Made by a program: the position numbers and the translations under genes. Below, piece by piece: positions 51,793-60,895 of a DNA stretch of 64,000 nt. Source of the stretch: SZUA-430 sp046153995 (GTDB lineage: Bacteria > Pseudomonadota > Alphaproteobacteria > Micropepsales > Micropepsaceae); the NCBI GenBank assembly GCA_046153995.1, contig JBJXEH010000049.1:1-64000 (forward strand), given 5' to 3'. Below the pieces are notes generated by a model that saw nothing but the letters and a program-made list of their open reading frames with translations, ran no database searches and was not told the origin of the DNA. Positions within the stretch are counted from its first letter, which is position 1. Each line of letters begins with the position of its first letter.

Positions 51793-52515
51793 ATGCTCAC
51801 CCGCAAACAGTACGAACTTCTGATGTTCATTCACGAGCGTCTGCGTGAAACCGGCGTGGCGCCGTCATTCGACGAAATGAAAGAGGCGCTGGACCTACGA
51901 TCGAAGTCTGGCATCCATCGCCTGATCACGGCGCTTGAGGAGCGCGGGTTCTTGCGTCGCCTCGCGCACCGCGCGCGGGCGCTCGAGGTGATCAAGCTGC
52001 CTGAGAACTCGAACATGCCAAAACCTCGCGCACGAACGGTTTCCGCCGCGGGGCACAAGCCAAGCCTCGGTATCGTCGATGGCGGCGGCATCCGGCCGCC
52101 GCACGCGAAGACCATTGGCTCGGGCTCCAAGAAGATTATCGAAGTGCCGATCATGGGCCGGATCGCCGCCGGTACGCCGATCGAGGCGCTGCAGAATGCA
52201 ACCGACAACGTGCCGGTTGCTGAGGCGATGCTGGGCTCCGGTGAACATTTCGCGCTCGAAGTGACCGGCGACTCGATGATCAACGCGGGTATCCTCAATG
52301 GTGACACGGTGTTGATCCACCGGACGGAAGACGCTTCGTCCGGGGATATCGTCGTGGCTCTGGTCGATTCCAGCGAAGCGACGTTGAAGCGGTTGCGTAA
52401 GCGCGGTTCGCAGATCGCGCTCGAAGCTGCCAACCCAGCCTATGAAACGCGCATCTTCGGGCCGGACCGGGTCAAGGTGCAGGGCCGTTTGGTCGGGCTC
52501 GTCCGGCGTTACTGA
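51793..52515 (+). CDS. lexA: LexA repressor
   Basis: 240 residues. Winged-helix DNA-binding domain MLTRKQYELLMFIHERL, SFDEMKEALDLRSKSGIHRLI. The Ala-Gly self-cleavage site is in GRIAAGTPIEA. The Ser-Lys dyad is S in GDSMINAGI and K in EATLKRL. The linker is longer than in E. coli LexA, normal for alphaproteobacteria. The start at 51793 was preferred over the GTG at 51751 since the latter precedes the SOS box. It overlaps the end of comEC by seven bases. Confidence 0.97.
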   Translation: MLTRKQYELLMFIHERLRETGVAPSFDEMKEALDLRSKSGIHRLITALEERGFLRRLAHRARALEVIKLPENSNMPKPRARTVSAAGHKPSLGIVDGGGIRPPHAKTIGSGSKKIIEVPIMGRIAAGTPIEALQNATDNVPVAEAMLGSGEHFALEVTGDSMINAGILNGDTVLIHRTEDASSGDIVVALVDSSEATLKRLRKRGSQIALEAANPAYETRIFGPDRVKVQGRLVGLVRRY

Positions 52516-54680
52516 GTTTTTGCTACCCAAGGTCTATCGCCGCGCTCGCGTGCGACAGACGTCCATCGAACGATAGCGCCATCGAGGCTTGCCGCGATGG
52601 CGCCTTCGGTTTGTAAGAGTTGCCGCGTCACGTTGAGTTGCGCCTGCTCGCATGGCGCGTTCCAACCTCGCGTTAAATCGATCAGGATCGACGCGGTCGA
52701 GCAATCGTCGATCACCGCCTCGCGGCTCCAAGCGACGGTAGTGGAACTTTCGGGAAGGCCTCGAATCTGAGCGACGCAGCCTGCGGCGTCGCATTTGAAG
52801 CCGAGCGGATCGTCGGTCTCGATGTCCGTTATCTCACGCGGGTCACCATCGCGCCGCAACCAAACCTCGGCGTCAAATCGGCCGCGTCGCGACGACAGGA
52901 GATGGAGGCGATTGTCGGCACCCCGCACGGCGACATTGTCGCCGTCGGCCGTGATGAGGACATCGGGTTGTGTCGCCCAAAGCGCGGCGATGAGCCCGGC
53001 GAGAATTGGAATGGTACCCAGCCAACGCCAGGATGCTTGCCAGATTGCGATCCAAAGACCGCCCGCGGCGACGAGAACCAAGCTCTCCACCGGCCAAGCG
53101 CCGACCGATTGCGTCGCGCCCGGCCAGGAGGCGACCCAGTGCGCGACGACAAGCATCCAATCGATCCCCTCCCCCATCACCGCTAAAGGCAACGCTTCGA
53201 GGCCGAACGGCATCAGCAATAGCGCTAGCACGCCGGCCGGCATGATGACGAAGCTCACGATCGGCATCACGATCACGTTGGCCGCGACGCCGTAATCCGA
53301 GAACCGGTTGAAGTGGTATGCAGCAAACGGCGCCGTGGCGATGCCTGCGATCATGCTGGTGGCCGCCGCCGCCGCGAGCATACGGCCCGCACGCAGAAGG
53401 ATGCCTGGCGGTTCCGCGTCGGGTATCTTTCGCGCGGTCCACCATTCGTACGCCGCGATCAACGCGACGACGGCGGCGAACGACATTTGGAAGCTCGGGT
53501 CCATCCACGCTTCAGGCGTCAGCAAAAGCACCACCGCGGCCGCAATCGCTACCGTGCGCATGCTGAGCGCGGTGCGATCGAAAATGATCGCGACGAGCGC
53601 GACAGCGATCATGACGAACGAGCGCTGCGTCGGCACTGATGCACCGCTGAGCAGCAGGTAACCCGCCGACGCCACGAGGGCTGCGGCCGCGGCCCACTTC
53701 TTCACGGGATAGTTCAGCGAAATTTGAGGCACGAACGCGAAGATCAACCGTAGCGCGGCGAAGAAGCCGAAACCCGCCAGCGCCATGTGCAGCCCCGAGA
53801 TCGACAGTAGGTGCGCGAGGCTGGAGTCGCGCATGGCCTCGTTGTCTTCATCGGAGATCTGACCACGTTCGCCGGTTAGAAACGCCGCCGCGATAGGCCC
53901 GGCGCGCGGCGATGTCGCCGCGATGATGCGCTCGCTGACATTGCGGCGGAGCCGGTTGATGGCGTCGGACATCTGCTCTTGGGTCGTCGGTTCACGAGGC
54001 GCCACGATGCGTTTGACGGGCGAGAGCGAGAAGCCGACGGCTCCGATGCCTTCGAACCAGAGCTTACGTCCAAAGTCATAGGCGCCCGGTGCAACCGGCG
54101 AGGGCAGTGGGCGAAGGCGCGCGCGCAACTCGATCCAATCGCCGGGGGCTATAGGCTCTGCTGGCCGGTTCACAGACACGCGGATGCGTTGCTGCGGCTC
54201 AGACAATGCCGGTGCCGTGCTGAAGACGCTCAACCACAGCCGGGTGCGCTTGTTGTCGGCGGGTTCGGATCGCTCCACGCGTGCCGTGATAGTCAGCAAG
54301 CGTGTTTCGCTCGTTAGCGGTTCTGTGCCGATGTTGTGGGTCCGCACCATTGCGAGCGACAGCCCGACGGCACAGGCAGCGATGCAAGCAAGCGCCACAC
54401 GCGGAATCTCTACGCCCAAAGCCGCTGCTAACAGCCAAGCGCCGACCGCCATTGGTGCCACGAAAGCGATCGCGAGCGGTGGTTCGAACGGCAGGCCGAA
54501 GTAGATGCCGATACCAACCCCTACGAATGCCGGAACAAACATGCCTCGCCGCAGCACATCGGCGTGCCATCCTGCGACGATGCCCGCGGGCAGCCAAAGC
54601 GCCGCCGAGTGGGCAAGCGAAACGGCATCGCGCCAGTACCAGCGCTGCAGCGTTTCGCCTTGGTTTACAGCCTCGCCCAA
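52509..54680 (-). CDS. comEC: ComEC/Rec2 family DNA uptake channel protein
   Basis: 723 residues. About ten membrane helices, an N-terminal OB-like DUF4131 region and the Competence domain with FLTGERGQISDEDNEAMRDSSLAHLLSISGLHMALAGFGFFAALRL. The metallo-beta-lactamase-like C-terminus of full-length ComEC is only partly represented and its HxHxDH motif is not seen. A TTG start at 54680 is supported by GAGGA seven bases upstream. It converges on lexA. Transformation is not implied, since comEC is widespread. Confidence 0.92.
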   Translation of the reverse strand: MGEAVNQGETLQRWYWRDAVSLAHSAALWLPAGIVAGWHADVLRRGMFVPAFVGVGIGIYFGLPFEPPLAIAFVAPMAVGAWLLAAALGVEIPRVALACIAACAVGLSLAMVRTHNIGTEPLTSETRLLTITARVERSEPADNKRTRLWLSVFSTAPALSEPQQRIRVSVNRPAEPIAPGDWIELRARLRPLPSPVAPGAYDFGRKLWFEGIGAVGFSLSPVKRIVAPREPTTQEQMSDAINRLRRNVSERIIAATSPRAGPIAAAFLTGERGQISDEDNEAMRDSSLAHLLSISGLHMALAGFGFFAALRLIFAFVPQISLNYPVKKWAAAAALVASAGYLLLSGASVPTQRSFVMIAVALVAIIFDRTALSMRTVAIAAAVVLLLTPEAWMDPSFQMSFAAVVALIAAYEWWTARKIPDAEPPGILLRAGRMLAAAAATSMIAGIATAPFAAYHFNRFSDYGVAANVIVMPIVSFVIMPAGVLALLLMPFGLEALPLAVMGEGIDWMLVVAHWVASWPGATQSVGAWPVESLVLVAAGGLWIAIWQASWRWLGTIPILAGLIAALWATQPDVLITADGDNVAVRGADNRLHLLSSRRGRFDAEVWLRRDGDPREITDIETDDPLGFKCDAAGCVAQIRGLPESSTTVAWSREAVIDDCSTASILIDLTRGWNAPCEQAQLNVTRQLLQTEGAIAASLDGAIVRWTSVARERGDRPWVAKTQ

Positions 54681-54735
54681 CGGCGTTTCCTCGTGCTAAA
54701 CGGGCGCGCCAAACCACACCGAACTGAAATCGACC

Positions 54736-56136
54736 ATGACCATCGTGACGCGCTTTGCGCCCTCCCCTACCGGCTATCTGCACATCGGCGGCGCCCGGAC
54801 CGCTCTCTTCAATTGGCTCTACGCGCGCCACACGGGCGGCACGTTTCGCCTGCGGATTGAAGACACCGACCGGCAGCGTTCGACCCCAGCCGCGATCGAC
54901 GCCATCATCGAGGGTATGGGGTGGTTGGGGCTAAATTGGGACGGCGAGGTCGTCTATCAGTTCGCAAGGGCCCAGCGGCACGCCGAAGTCGCCAAGCAAT
55001 TGATGGAAAAAGGCCGGGCCTACCACTGCTATGCCTCGCCCGAAGAGCTTGAGGCGATGCGCGAAGACCAGCGGAAAACCGGCAAGCCCCTCCGTTACGA
55101 CGGCCGCTGGCGCGACCGGCCCGCGACTGACGCGAAGCCCAACGTGCCCCCGGTCGTGCGCATCAAGGCCCCGCAAACGGGCGAGACGATCATCCACGAC
55201 AAAGTGCAAGGCGACGTGCGTTTCGGCAACGACGTGCTCGACGATTTCATCCTACTCAGATCGGACGGCACGCCGACTTATATGCTCTCCGTCGTCGTCG
55301 ATGACTACGATATGGGCGTCACCCACGTCATCCGCGGCGACGACCATCTGACGAATGCCGCGCGGCAGCGGCAGATCATCGACGCCATGGGCTGGCCGGT
55401 GCCGACTTACGCCCATCTGCCGCTGATGCATGGCGAGGATGGGCAGAAGCTATCGAAGCGGCACGGGGCGCTTGGCATCCACGAGTACAAGGACCTGGGC
55501 TACCTGCCCGAAGCGATGCGGAACTATTTGCTGAGGCTCGGCTGGAGCCACGGCGACGACGAGACGATCTCGACCGAGCAAGCCATCGCCTGGTTCAACC
55601 TCGACAACATCGGCCGCAGCCCCGCACGTGTCGACTTCAAGAAGCTCGACAACCTGAACGGCCATTACATGCGCAGCGCGAGCGATGCGGTTCTCGCCGA
55701 CGGGACTTTGGCGTTACTGAAGTCGAAAGGCGCCGCGGTGACTGACGATCTGCAAGCGAAGCTGATCGCCGCGATGCCGGGCCTCAAGGAACGCGCAAAG
55801 ACGCTGGTCGAGCTTGCTGACGGCGCAAACTATCTGTTGGCGCAACGTCCGTTGGCGCTCGATGACAAGGCGCAGAAGCTGCTGACGCCCGAGGCCCGCG
55901 CCATCCTGGCAGGACTTGGGCCAGCGCTAGACGCGACCGCGGAATGGTCGGCGGCAGCGCTGGACGCAGCCACGCGCGTCTTCGCCGAGCAAAAGGGCCT
56001 CAAGCTCGGTGCAGTGGCGCAGCCTCTGCGGGCGGCCCTCACCGGCCGCAGCACGTCGCCGGGCGTCTTTGACGTCCTAGAGGTGCTGGGGCGGACGGAA
56101 TCCTTAGCTCGGATTGGGGACCAGGCGCTGGGCTAG
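54736..56136 (+). CDS. gltX: Glutamyl-tRNA synthetase
   Basis: 466 residues. The class I motifs are clear: RFAPSPTGYLHIGGARTALFNW with HIGG and KLSKR in GEDGQKLSKRHG. The middle has VTHVIRGDDHLTNAARQ. One copy is seen in the window; many alphaproteobacteria have two. It is divergent to comEC and followed by gltA. Confidence 0.97.
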   Translation: MTIVTRFAPSPTGYLHIGGARTALFNWLYARHTGGTFRLRIEDTDRQRSTPAAIDAIIEGMGWLGLNWDGEVVYQFARAQRHAEVAKQLMEKGRAYHCYASPEELEAMREDQRKTGKPLRYDGRWRDRPATDAKPNVPPVVRIKAPQTGETIIHDKVQGDVRFGNDVLDDFILLRSDGTPTYMLSVVVDDYDMGVTHVIRGDDHLTNAARQRQIIDAMGWPVPTYAHLPLMHGEDGQKLSKRHGALGIHEYKDLGYLPEAMRNYLLRLGWSHGDDETISTEQAIAWFNLDNIGRSPARVDFKKLDNLNGHYMRSASDAVLADGTLALLKSKGAAVTDDLQAKLIAAMPGLKERAKTLVELADGANYLLAQRPLALDDKAQKLLTPEARAILAGLGPALDATAEWSAAALDAATRVFAEQKGLKLGAVAQPLRAALTGRSTSPGVFDVLEVLGRTESLARIGDQALG

Positions 56137-56270
56137 TCCACGGCCTAGAAAGTCCCGCCAATTGGCTTTTTCCGCCATTTCCTGCTTAAACTCGCTGGAG
56201 AATATTGCGGCGCACAATGGAACGGAGTACCCCCGGGCCCAACGTGCCAGAAGCTACTCAGGAGGTCCCC

Positions 56271-57584
56271 ATGCCCAAGCCCCCCTTCGCCTCGAAGTCC
56301 GGCGGCTCGGCCACCGTCGTCATCGGCAATAAAAGCATCGAGCTTCCGATCTCGCGCGGGACGATCGGGCCGGATGTTGTAGATGTGCGCAAGCTTTACA
56401 CCGACGGCGACGTGTTCACGTACGACCCGGGTTTCACGTCGACCGCGAGCTGCGAAAGCGCGATCACTTACATCGACGGCGACGACGGCGTTCTGCTTTA
56501 TCGCGGCTACCCGATAGAGCAGTTGGCGGAGCACAGCGATTTCATCGAAGTGTGCTACCTGTTGCTGCACGGCGATCTTCCCTCGGCCGACCAGCTGAAG
56601 ACGTTCCGTAACGCGATCACGCGCCACACGATGGTGCATGAGCAGATCAGCATGTTCTTCCGCGGCTTCCGCCGCGATGCGCACCCGATGGCGGTGATGT
56701 GTGGCGTCGTCGGCGCGCTGTCGGCGTTCTATCACGACTCGACCGACATCAACGATCCGATGCAGCGCACGATCGCGAGCCATCGGATGATCGCGAAGAT
56801 GCCGACGATTGCGGCGATGGCTTACAAATATTCGATCGGGCAGCCGTTTATCTACCCGCAGAACAACCTAAATTATTCCGAGAATTTTTTGCGGATGTGC
56901 TTTGCCGTGCCGGCTGAGGAGCACAAGTCGAACCCCGTGCTGGCCCGTGCGCTCGATCGCATTTTCATCCTGCACGCGGATCATGAGCAGAACGCCTCGA
57001 CGTCGACGGTGCGTTTGGCCGGTTCGTCCGGCGCCAATCCGTTTGCATGTATTGCGGCCGGTATCGCCTGCCTGTGGGGCCCGGCGCATGGCGGCGCGAA
57101 CGAAGCGGCCCTCAAGATGCTGGAAGAGATCGGCCACGTCAGCCGCATCCCGGAATACGTCGCGCGGGCGAAGGACAAGAACTCCGGCTTCCGCCTGATG
57201 GGCTTCGGCCACCGGGTCTACAAGAACTACGACCCGCGCGCGAAGGTGATGCAGCAGACGTGTCACGAAGTGCTCGACGAACTGGGCATCCGCAACGACC
57301 CGCTGCTGCAGGTTGCAATGGAGCTTGAGAAAATCGCGCTCAATGACCCGTACTTCGTCGAGAAGAAGCTCTATCCGAATATCGACTTCTATTCGGGCAT
57401 CACGCTGAAGGCGCTTGGTTTCCCGACCTCGATGTTCACGGCGTTGTTCGCGCTCGCACGCACCGTCGGCTGGATTGCGCAATGGGCCGAGATGATCGAG
57501 GACCCCAGCCAGAAGATCGGGCGGCCGCGGCAGCTCTACGTCGGCGCGCCGAAGCGCGACTACGTGCCGGTCCATAAACGGTAA
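56271..57584 (+). CDS. gltA: Citrate synthase
   Basis: 437 residues, type II hexameric class. Catalytic residues are in RLAGSSGANPFACIAAGIACLWGPAHGGANEA (His), FGHRVYKNYDPRA (His, Arg) and the Asp in NIDFYSGITLKALGFP. GGAGG lies six bases before the ATG at 56271. The strong terminator overlapping the end of lpxB lies only eight bases past the stop. Entry of acetyl-CoA into the TCA cycle. Confidence 0.97.
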   Translation: MPKPPFASKSGGSATVVIGNKSIELPISRGTIGPDVVDVRKLYTDGDVFTYDPGFTSTASCESAITYIDGDDGVLLYRGYPIEQLAEHSDFIEVCYLLLHGDLPSADQLKTFRNAITRHTMVHEQISMFFRGFRRDAHPMAVMCGVVGALSAFYHDSTDINDPMQRTIASHRMIAKMPTIAAMAYKYSIGQPFIYPQNNLNYSENFLRMCFAVPAEEHKSNPVLARALDRIFILHADHEQNASTSTVRLAGSSGANPFACIAAGIACLWGPAHGGANEAALKMLEEIGHVSRIPEYVARAKDKNSGFRLMGFGHRVYKNYDPRAKVMQQTCHEVLDELGIRNDPLLQVAMELEKIALNDPYFVEKKLYPNIDFYSGITLKALGFPTSMFTALFALARTVGWIAQWAEMIEDPSQKIGRPRQLYVGAPKRDYVPVHKR

Positions 57585-57587
57585 GTT

Positions 57588-58778
57588 TTAAGCGGCGCCT
57601 TTGGGCGCCGTTTTCTTTTTCGGTTCGTCAAGCAATTTCAGAACGGCGCGCGCCGCGCGGATGCTTGGCTTTTCATCGCCCTGGCCGAGCGCCTTAACGG
57701 CCTCTGCGCATGCGGTTATTTGCGCAATACGCGCCGACGGGTTGGTGAGCAATTTGATGAGTTCCGCCGACAGGTTTTCGGCCGTGCATTCTTCCTGCAC
57801 GAATTCCGGGATCGCTTCACGTTTCAAAATCAGGTTCACGAGCGTGATGTAGGGAACCTTGATGTAGCGGCGCGCAATTGCGGCCGTGATCTGCCCCACC
57901 CGGTACCCGATGACCATCGGCGTAGCCGCGAGCGCGAGTTCCGTTGCGACGGTGCCTGACGCGGCGAGTGCGACATCGGCCGCTTCAAACGCACCAAACT
58001 TGTCTTCCTGATCTTCGGTCACGAGGATCGCTTGGTCCCATTCGCCGGCCAGTTGGCGTACGCGCGCCGCAACGGTTGGCACGGTTGGGATCACGACCTT
58101 AAGCGGGCCAGCGGCGCGCTGGGCACGTTCGACGGCCGCTCGAAAGACGGGCCATAGGAAACGTATCTCGCTTAAGCGGCTGCCCGGGAGCAGCACGAGA
58201 AGCCGGTCATCCGAGCCCATTCCGTGACGCGCGCGGAAGGCGGCGCCTACGCCCGGCGCAGGTGCACGTTCGATTACCGGATGGCCTACAAAAGTAGCCG
58301 CAAGGTCCACGTTCGCAAAAAACGGCACCTCGAACGGCAACAGGCACATGACATGATCGAAGTACTCCGCCATCTGTGCCGCGCGCTTCGGTCTGGATGC
58401 CCACACTTGCGGGGCCACGTAGTCCACCAGCTTGAGGTCCGGGGCGCGTTTGCGGATGCGCTTGGCGACGTTATGGGTGAAGTCGGGGCTGTCGATTAGA
58501 ACGACGATGTCCGGCTGTTGTTTGACCGCGAAGTTGGCTGCTTGGCGCATGCGCATGAGAATGCGGGGTAGTTTCGGTACCACTTCGCGCAAGCCCATCA
58601 CCGATGTGTCGTCGATCGAGAACAGGCTTTGCAGACCGGCCGCGCGCATGCGTTGGCCGCCGACGCCTACGATGCGCAGGCCCGATGGTGCCAGCGTTTT
58701 CAAGCCTTCGATAAGTTGGCCGCCGAGAGCATCGCCGGACGGCTCGCCGGCGATAAGCATGATGGTGCGCATTTTCAT
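57588..58778 (-). CDS. lpxB: Lipid-A-disaccharide synthase
   Basis: 396 residues, glycosyltransferase GT19 joining UDP-2,3-diacylglucosamine and lipid X. IAGEPSGDALGGQLIEGL, FVGHPVIERAP, LLPGSRLSEIRFLWPVF and LALAATPMVIGYRV are family motifs. The start ATG overlaps the lpxI stop (ATGA). The last codons, coding KKTAPKGAA, also form the gltA terminator on the opposite strand. Inner membrane, cytoplasmic face. Confidence 0.96.
   Translation of the reverse strand: MKMRTIMLIAGEPSGDALGGQLIEGLKTLAPSGLRIVGVGGQRMRAAGLQSLFSIDDTSVMGLREVVPKLPRILMRMRQAANFAVKQQPDIVVLIDSPDFTHNVAKRIRKRAPDLKLVDYVAPQVWASRPKRAAQMAEYFDHVMCLLPFEVPFFANVDLAATFVGHPVIERAPAPGVGAAFRARHGMGSDDRLLVLLPGSRLSEIRFLWPVFRAAVERAQRAAGPLKVVIPTVPTVAARVRQLAGEWDQAILVTEDQEDKFGAFEAADVALAASGTVATELALAATPMVIGYRVGQITAAIARRYIKVPYITLVNLILKREAIPEFVQEECTAENLSAELIKLLTNPSARIAQITACAEAVKALGQGDEKPSIRAARAVLKLLDEPKKKTAPKGAA
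57593..57620 (+). terminator. gltA terminator embedded in the 3' coding end of lpxB
   Basis: CGGCGCC-TTTG-GGCGCCG followed by TTTTCTTTTT on the forward strand. It lies nine bases after the gltA stop and entirely within the last codons of lpxB. Perfect seven-base stem. Confidence 0.9.
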
Positions 58779-59602
58779 GGGCTGCTCATGCTGGCGGCGC
58801 ATACGAAGAGACCGAGTTCGTCGGACCTCGCGCGGACGGCGGCTTCGTCTACGATGACGCTCCGTCCGGCCTCGACAAGTATGCCTGCCAGACCCGCCCG
58901 CGCTGCATTGATAACGGTGCTTTCACCTATGGCCGGAGGATCGATTGTGGGCAGTTGCGTTGGGGTCATCGCCTTTACAAGGATTGCGTCCGAGCGTTTG
59001 CCGTCGCCCAACGTCTGCAGCATTGCATCCGTGCCTGCGCGCGATTCACTCGCGATGACAGCGCCGTTTTCGACGACGACCGCTTGGCCCCGGCGGGTGG
59101 CGCCGTGCTCCTTTGCAAGTTTCAAGGCACGCGAGAATTCGCCTTTCAGTGCAGGTCCCGGCAGTGTCTTTGTGAGGCAACCTTCGCGGGCCGCCAAGGC
59201 AGGGGCGGCATCTAGCGGCGAGACGACGCGAAAACCGCGCGATGTAAACATGTTCGCTATCGCGCGGTGCAGCGTGTCATCGTTGCGGCCGAACTGACCC
59301 AGGATGCGGGCCATGAACTCAAGGCCGCCGAGGTCCGGGCGGAGTTTGATGTTTTTGCCGTTCGGGCGTTCGAATTTCCCGGCGAACGTGATGTCCGCGC
59401 AACCTTGGCGGCGAAGTTCGGCGATGATCGCGCCGATCTTGCTGATGGCAAAGCGTGTGTGGGCGGTTGAGGCGGGCATCGGGCCGGCAAACTCGTCGAT
59501 GGCGATCATGTGATAGGGGCGGTTCGCGCAGGCGCGTACGATCTCAAGCGGCAGCGCGCCTGCGCCTGCGACGATGCCCAGTTTCGGTAATGGCGGCGTC
59601 AC
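58775..59602 (-). CDS. lpxI: UDP-2,3-diacylglucosamine pyrophosphatase LpxI
   Basis: 275 residues. Converts UDP-2,3-diacylglucosamine to lipid X, the alphaproteobacterial replacement for LpxH. KLGIVAGAGALPLEIVRAC at the start, DITFAGKFERPNGKNIKLRPDLG, TLPGPALKGEF, GQAVVVENGAVIASESRAGTDAML and MTPTQLPTIDPPAIGESTV with the active aspartate are all family features. The GTG start overlaps the lpxA stop (GTGA). An upstream extension is open but unconserved. Confidence 0.95.
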   Translation of the reverse strand: MTPPLPKLGIVAGAGALPLEIVRACANRPYHMIAIDEFAGPMPASTAHTRFAISKIGAIIAELRRQGCADITFAGKFERPNGKNIKLRPDLGGLEFMARILGQFGRNDDTLHRAIANMFTSRGFRVVSPLDAAPALAAREGCLTKTLPGPALKGEFSRALKLAKEHGATRRGQAVVVENGAVIASESRAGTDAMLQTLGDGKRSDAILVKAMTPTQLPTIDPPAIGESTVINAARAGLAGILVEAGRSVIVDEAAVRARSDELGLFVCAASMSSP

Positions 59603-60408
59603 GCGTTCTCGGAGCGGTTCTCGCGCTCGGGCATGCACAGCGGCCGGTTGCCGCCCGCACGGACGAAGTTCACGATTTCCATGACTTCCTGCCGGTCGGC
59701 GAACAGTTCCGCGACGTCGGCCAAGCGTTCTTGGAACGTGCCTTCTTGCGCGAACAACAGGCGGTAGGCATTGCGCAATTCGTGGATTTGCTCGCGGTTG
59801 AAGCCGCGGCGCTTCAATCCGACGAGGTTCAGCCCTGCGAGGTGCGCGCGGTTGCCCATGACAGAGCCATACGGGATCAGGTCGCCTTCGAGGCCGGCCA
59901 TACCGCCGACGAATGCGTGCTTGCCGATGCGGCTGAACTGGTGGACCGCCGCGCCGCCGCCGAGCCACACGTAGTCGTCAACGACCACATGGCCGCCGAT
60001 CATCGCGTTGTTTGCAAATACGCAGTGGCTGCCGACTTGGCAGTCGTGCGCGACGTGGCTGTCGGCCATGAACATGCAGTTGTCGCCGACGCGTGTCACG
60101 CCCGTGCCCTTTGCGGTGCCCGGGTTCATGGTCATGTGTTCGCGGATGATGTTGTTCGCGCCGATGATGAGGTCGGTCTCTTCGCCCTGGTAGGCTAGGC
60201 TTTGCGGCGGCTGGCCGAGGGATGCGAACGGATAGACGACAGTGCCCTTACCAACCGACGTGCGCCCGTCGACGCAGACGTGATTGATGAGGCGCACGTT
60301 TGCGTCGAGCGTAACCTTCGGTCCCACGATGCAGAACGGGCCGATCTCGACCGTTTCGTGGACTTTCGCTGTCGGCGCAATAACGGCAGTCGGGTGAACT
60401 TTAGTCAT
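59599..60408 (-). CDS. lpxA: UDP-N-acetylglucosamine acyltransferase
   Basis: 269 residues. Left-handed beta-helix hexapeptide repeats fill the N-terminal two-thirds (VHPTAVIAPTAKVHETVEIGPFCIVGPKVTL). The catalytic histidine is in HMTMNPGTAKGTG / DSHVAHDCQVGSHC. C-terminal helical domain GLKRRGFNREQIHELRNAYRLLF. First step of lipid A synthesis. Overlaps fabZ by eight bases and lpxI by four. Confidence 0.97.
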   Translation of the reverse strand: MTKVHPTAVIAPTAKVHETVEIGPFCIVGPKVTLDANVRLINHVCVDGRTSVGKGTVVYPFASLGQPPQSLAYQGEETDLIIGANNIIREHMTMNPGTAKGTGVTRVGDNCMFMADSHVAHDCQVGSHCVFANNAMIGGHVVVDDYVWLGGGAAVHQFSRIGKHAFVGGMAGLEGDLIPYGSVMGNRAHLAGLNLVGLKRRGFNREQIHELRNAYRLLFAQEGTFQERLADVAELFADRQEVMEIVNFVRAGGNRPLCMPERENRSENA

Positions 60409-60895
60409 TTGTGTTTGTGGGCCTTCCTGCCTTGTCCATGATCATCGCGCTGTACTCAGCTTCCGCACACAGTTTGCCGTCGACGTAAGCCTCGCCGGTG
60501 AAACGCCAAACGGGAGCACGGGCGCGCAGCAGTTTTACCGGGATTCGCAGCATGTCGCCGGGCACGACCGGATGACGGAAGCGCGCTTTGTCGATCGACA
60601 TGAAATAGACGAGTTTGTCGGCGGCGTTGGCGTTCATCGAGTACATGACGAGCGCACCCGCCGTTTGCGCCATCGCCTCGACGATCATCACCCCGGGCAT
60701 CACCGGATGCCCCGGGAAGTGGCCCAAGAACACCGGATCGTTGATCGAGATCGCGCGAATGCCCGTGGCGCTTTGGTTCGGCACGATGTCGACCATCTTG
60801 TCGATCAACAGCATCGGCGGGCGATGCGGCAGCAGTTCCAACAGCCGTTTCGTATCGGCGGCGGGGAGGTCACTCTTTTCCGGCGTCGCGCTCAT
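60401..60895 (-). CDS. fabZ: 3-hydroxyacyl-ACP dehydratase FabZ
   Basis: 164 residues. Hot-dog fold dehydratase of fatty acid elongation. LPHRPPMLLIDKM at the N-terminus, catalytic His in GHFPGHPVMPGVMI and Glu in VEAMAQTAGAL are intact. I used the ATG at 60895; a longer open frame upstream lies inside lpxD and is not conserved. Overlaps lpxD by 26 bases. Confidence 0.96.
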   Translation of the reverse strand: MSATPEKSDLPAADTKRLLELLPHRPPMLLIDKMVDIVPNQSATGIRAISINDPVFLGHFPGHPVMPGVMIVEAMAQTAGALVMYSMNANAADKLVYFMSIDKARFRHPVVPGDMLRIPVKLLRARAPVWRFTGEAYVDGKLCAEAEYSAMIMDKAGRPTNTND

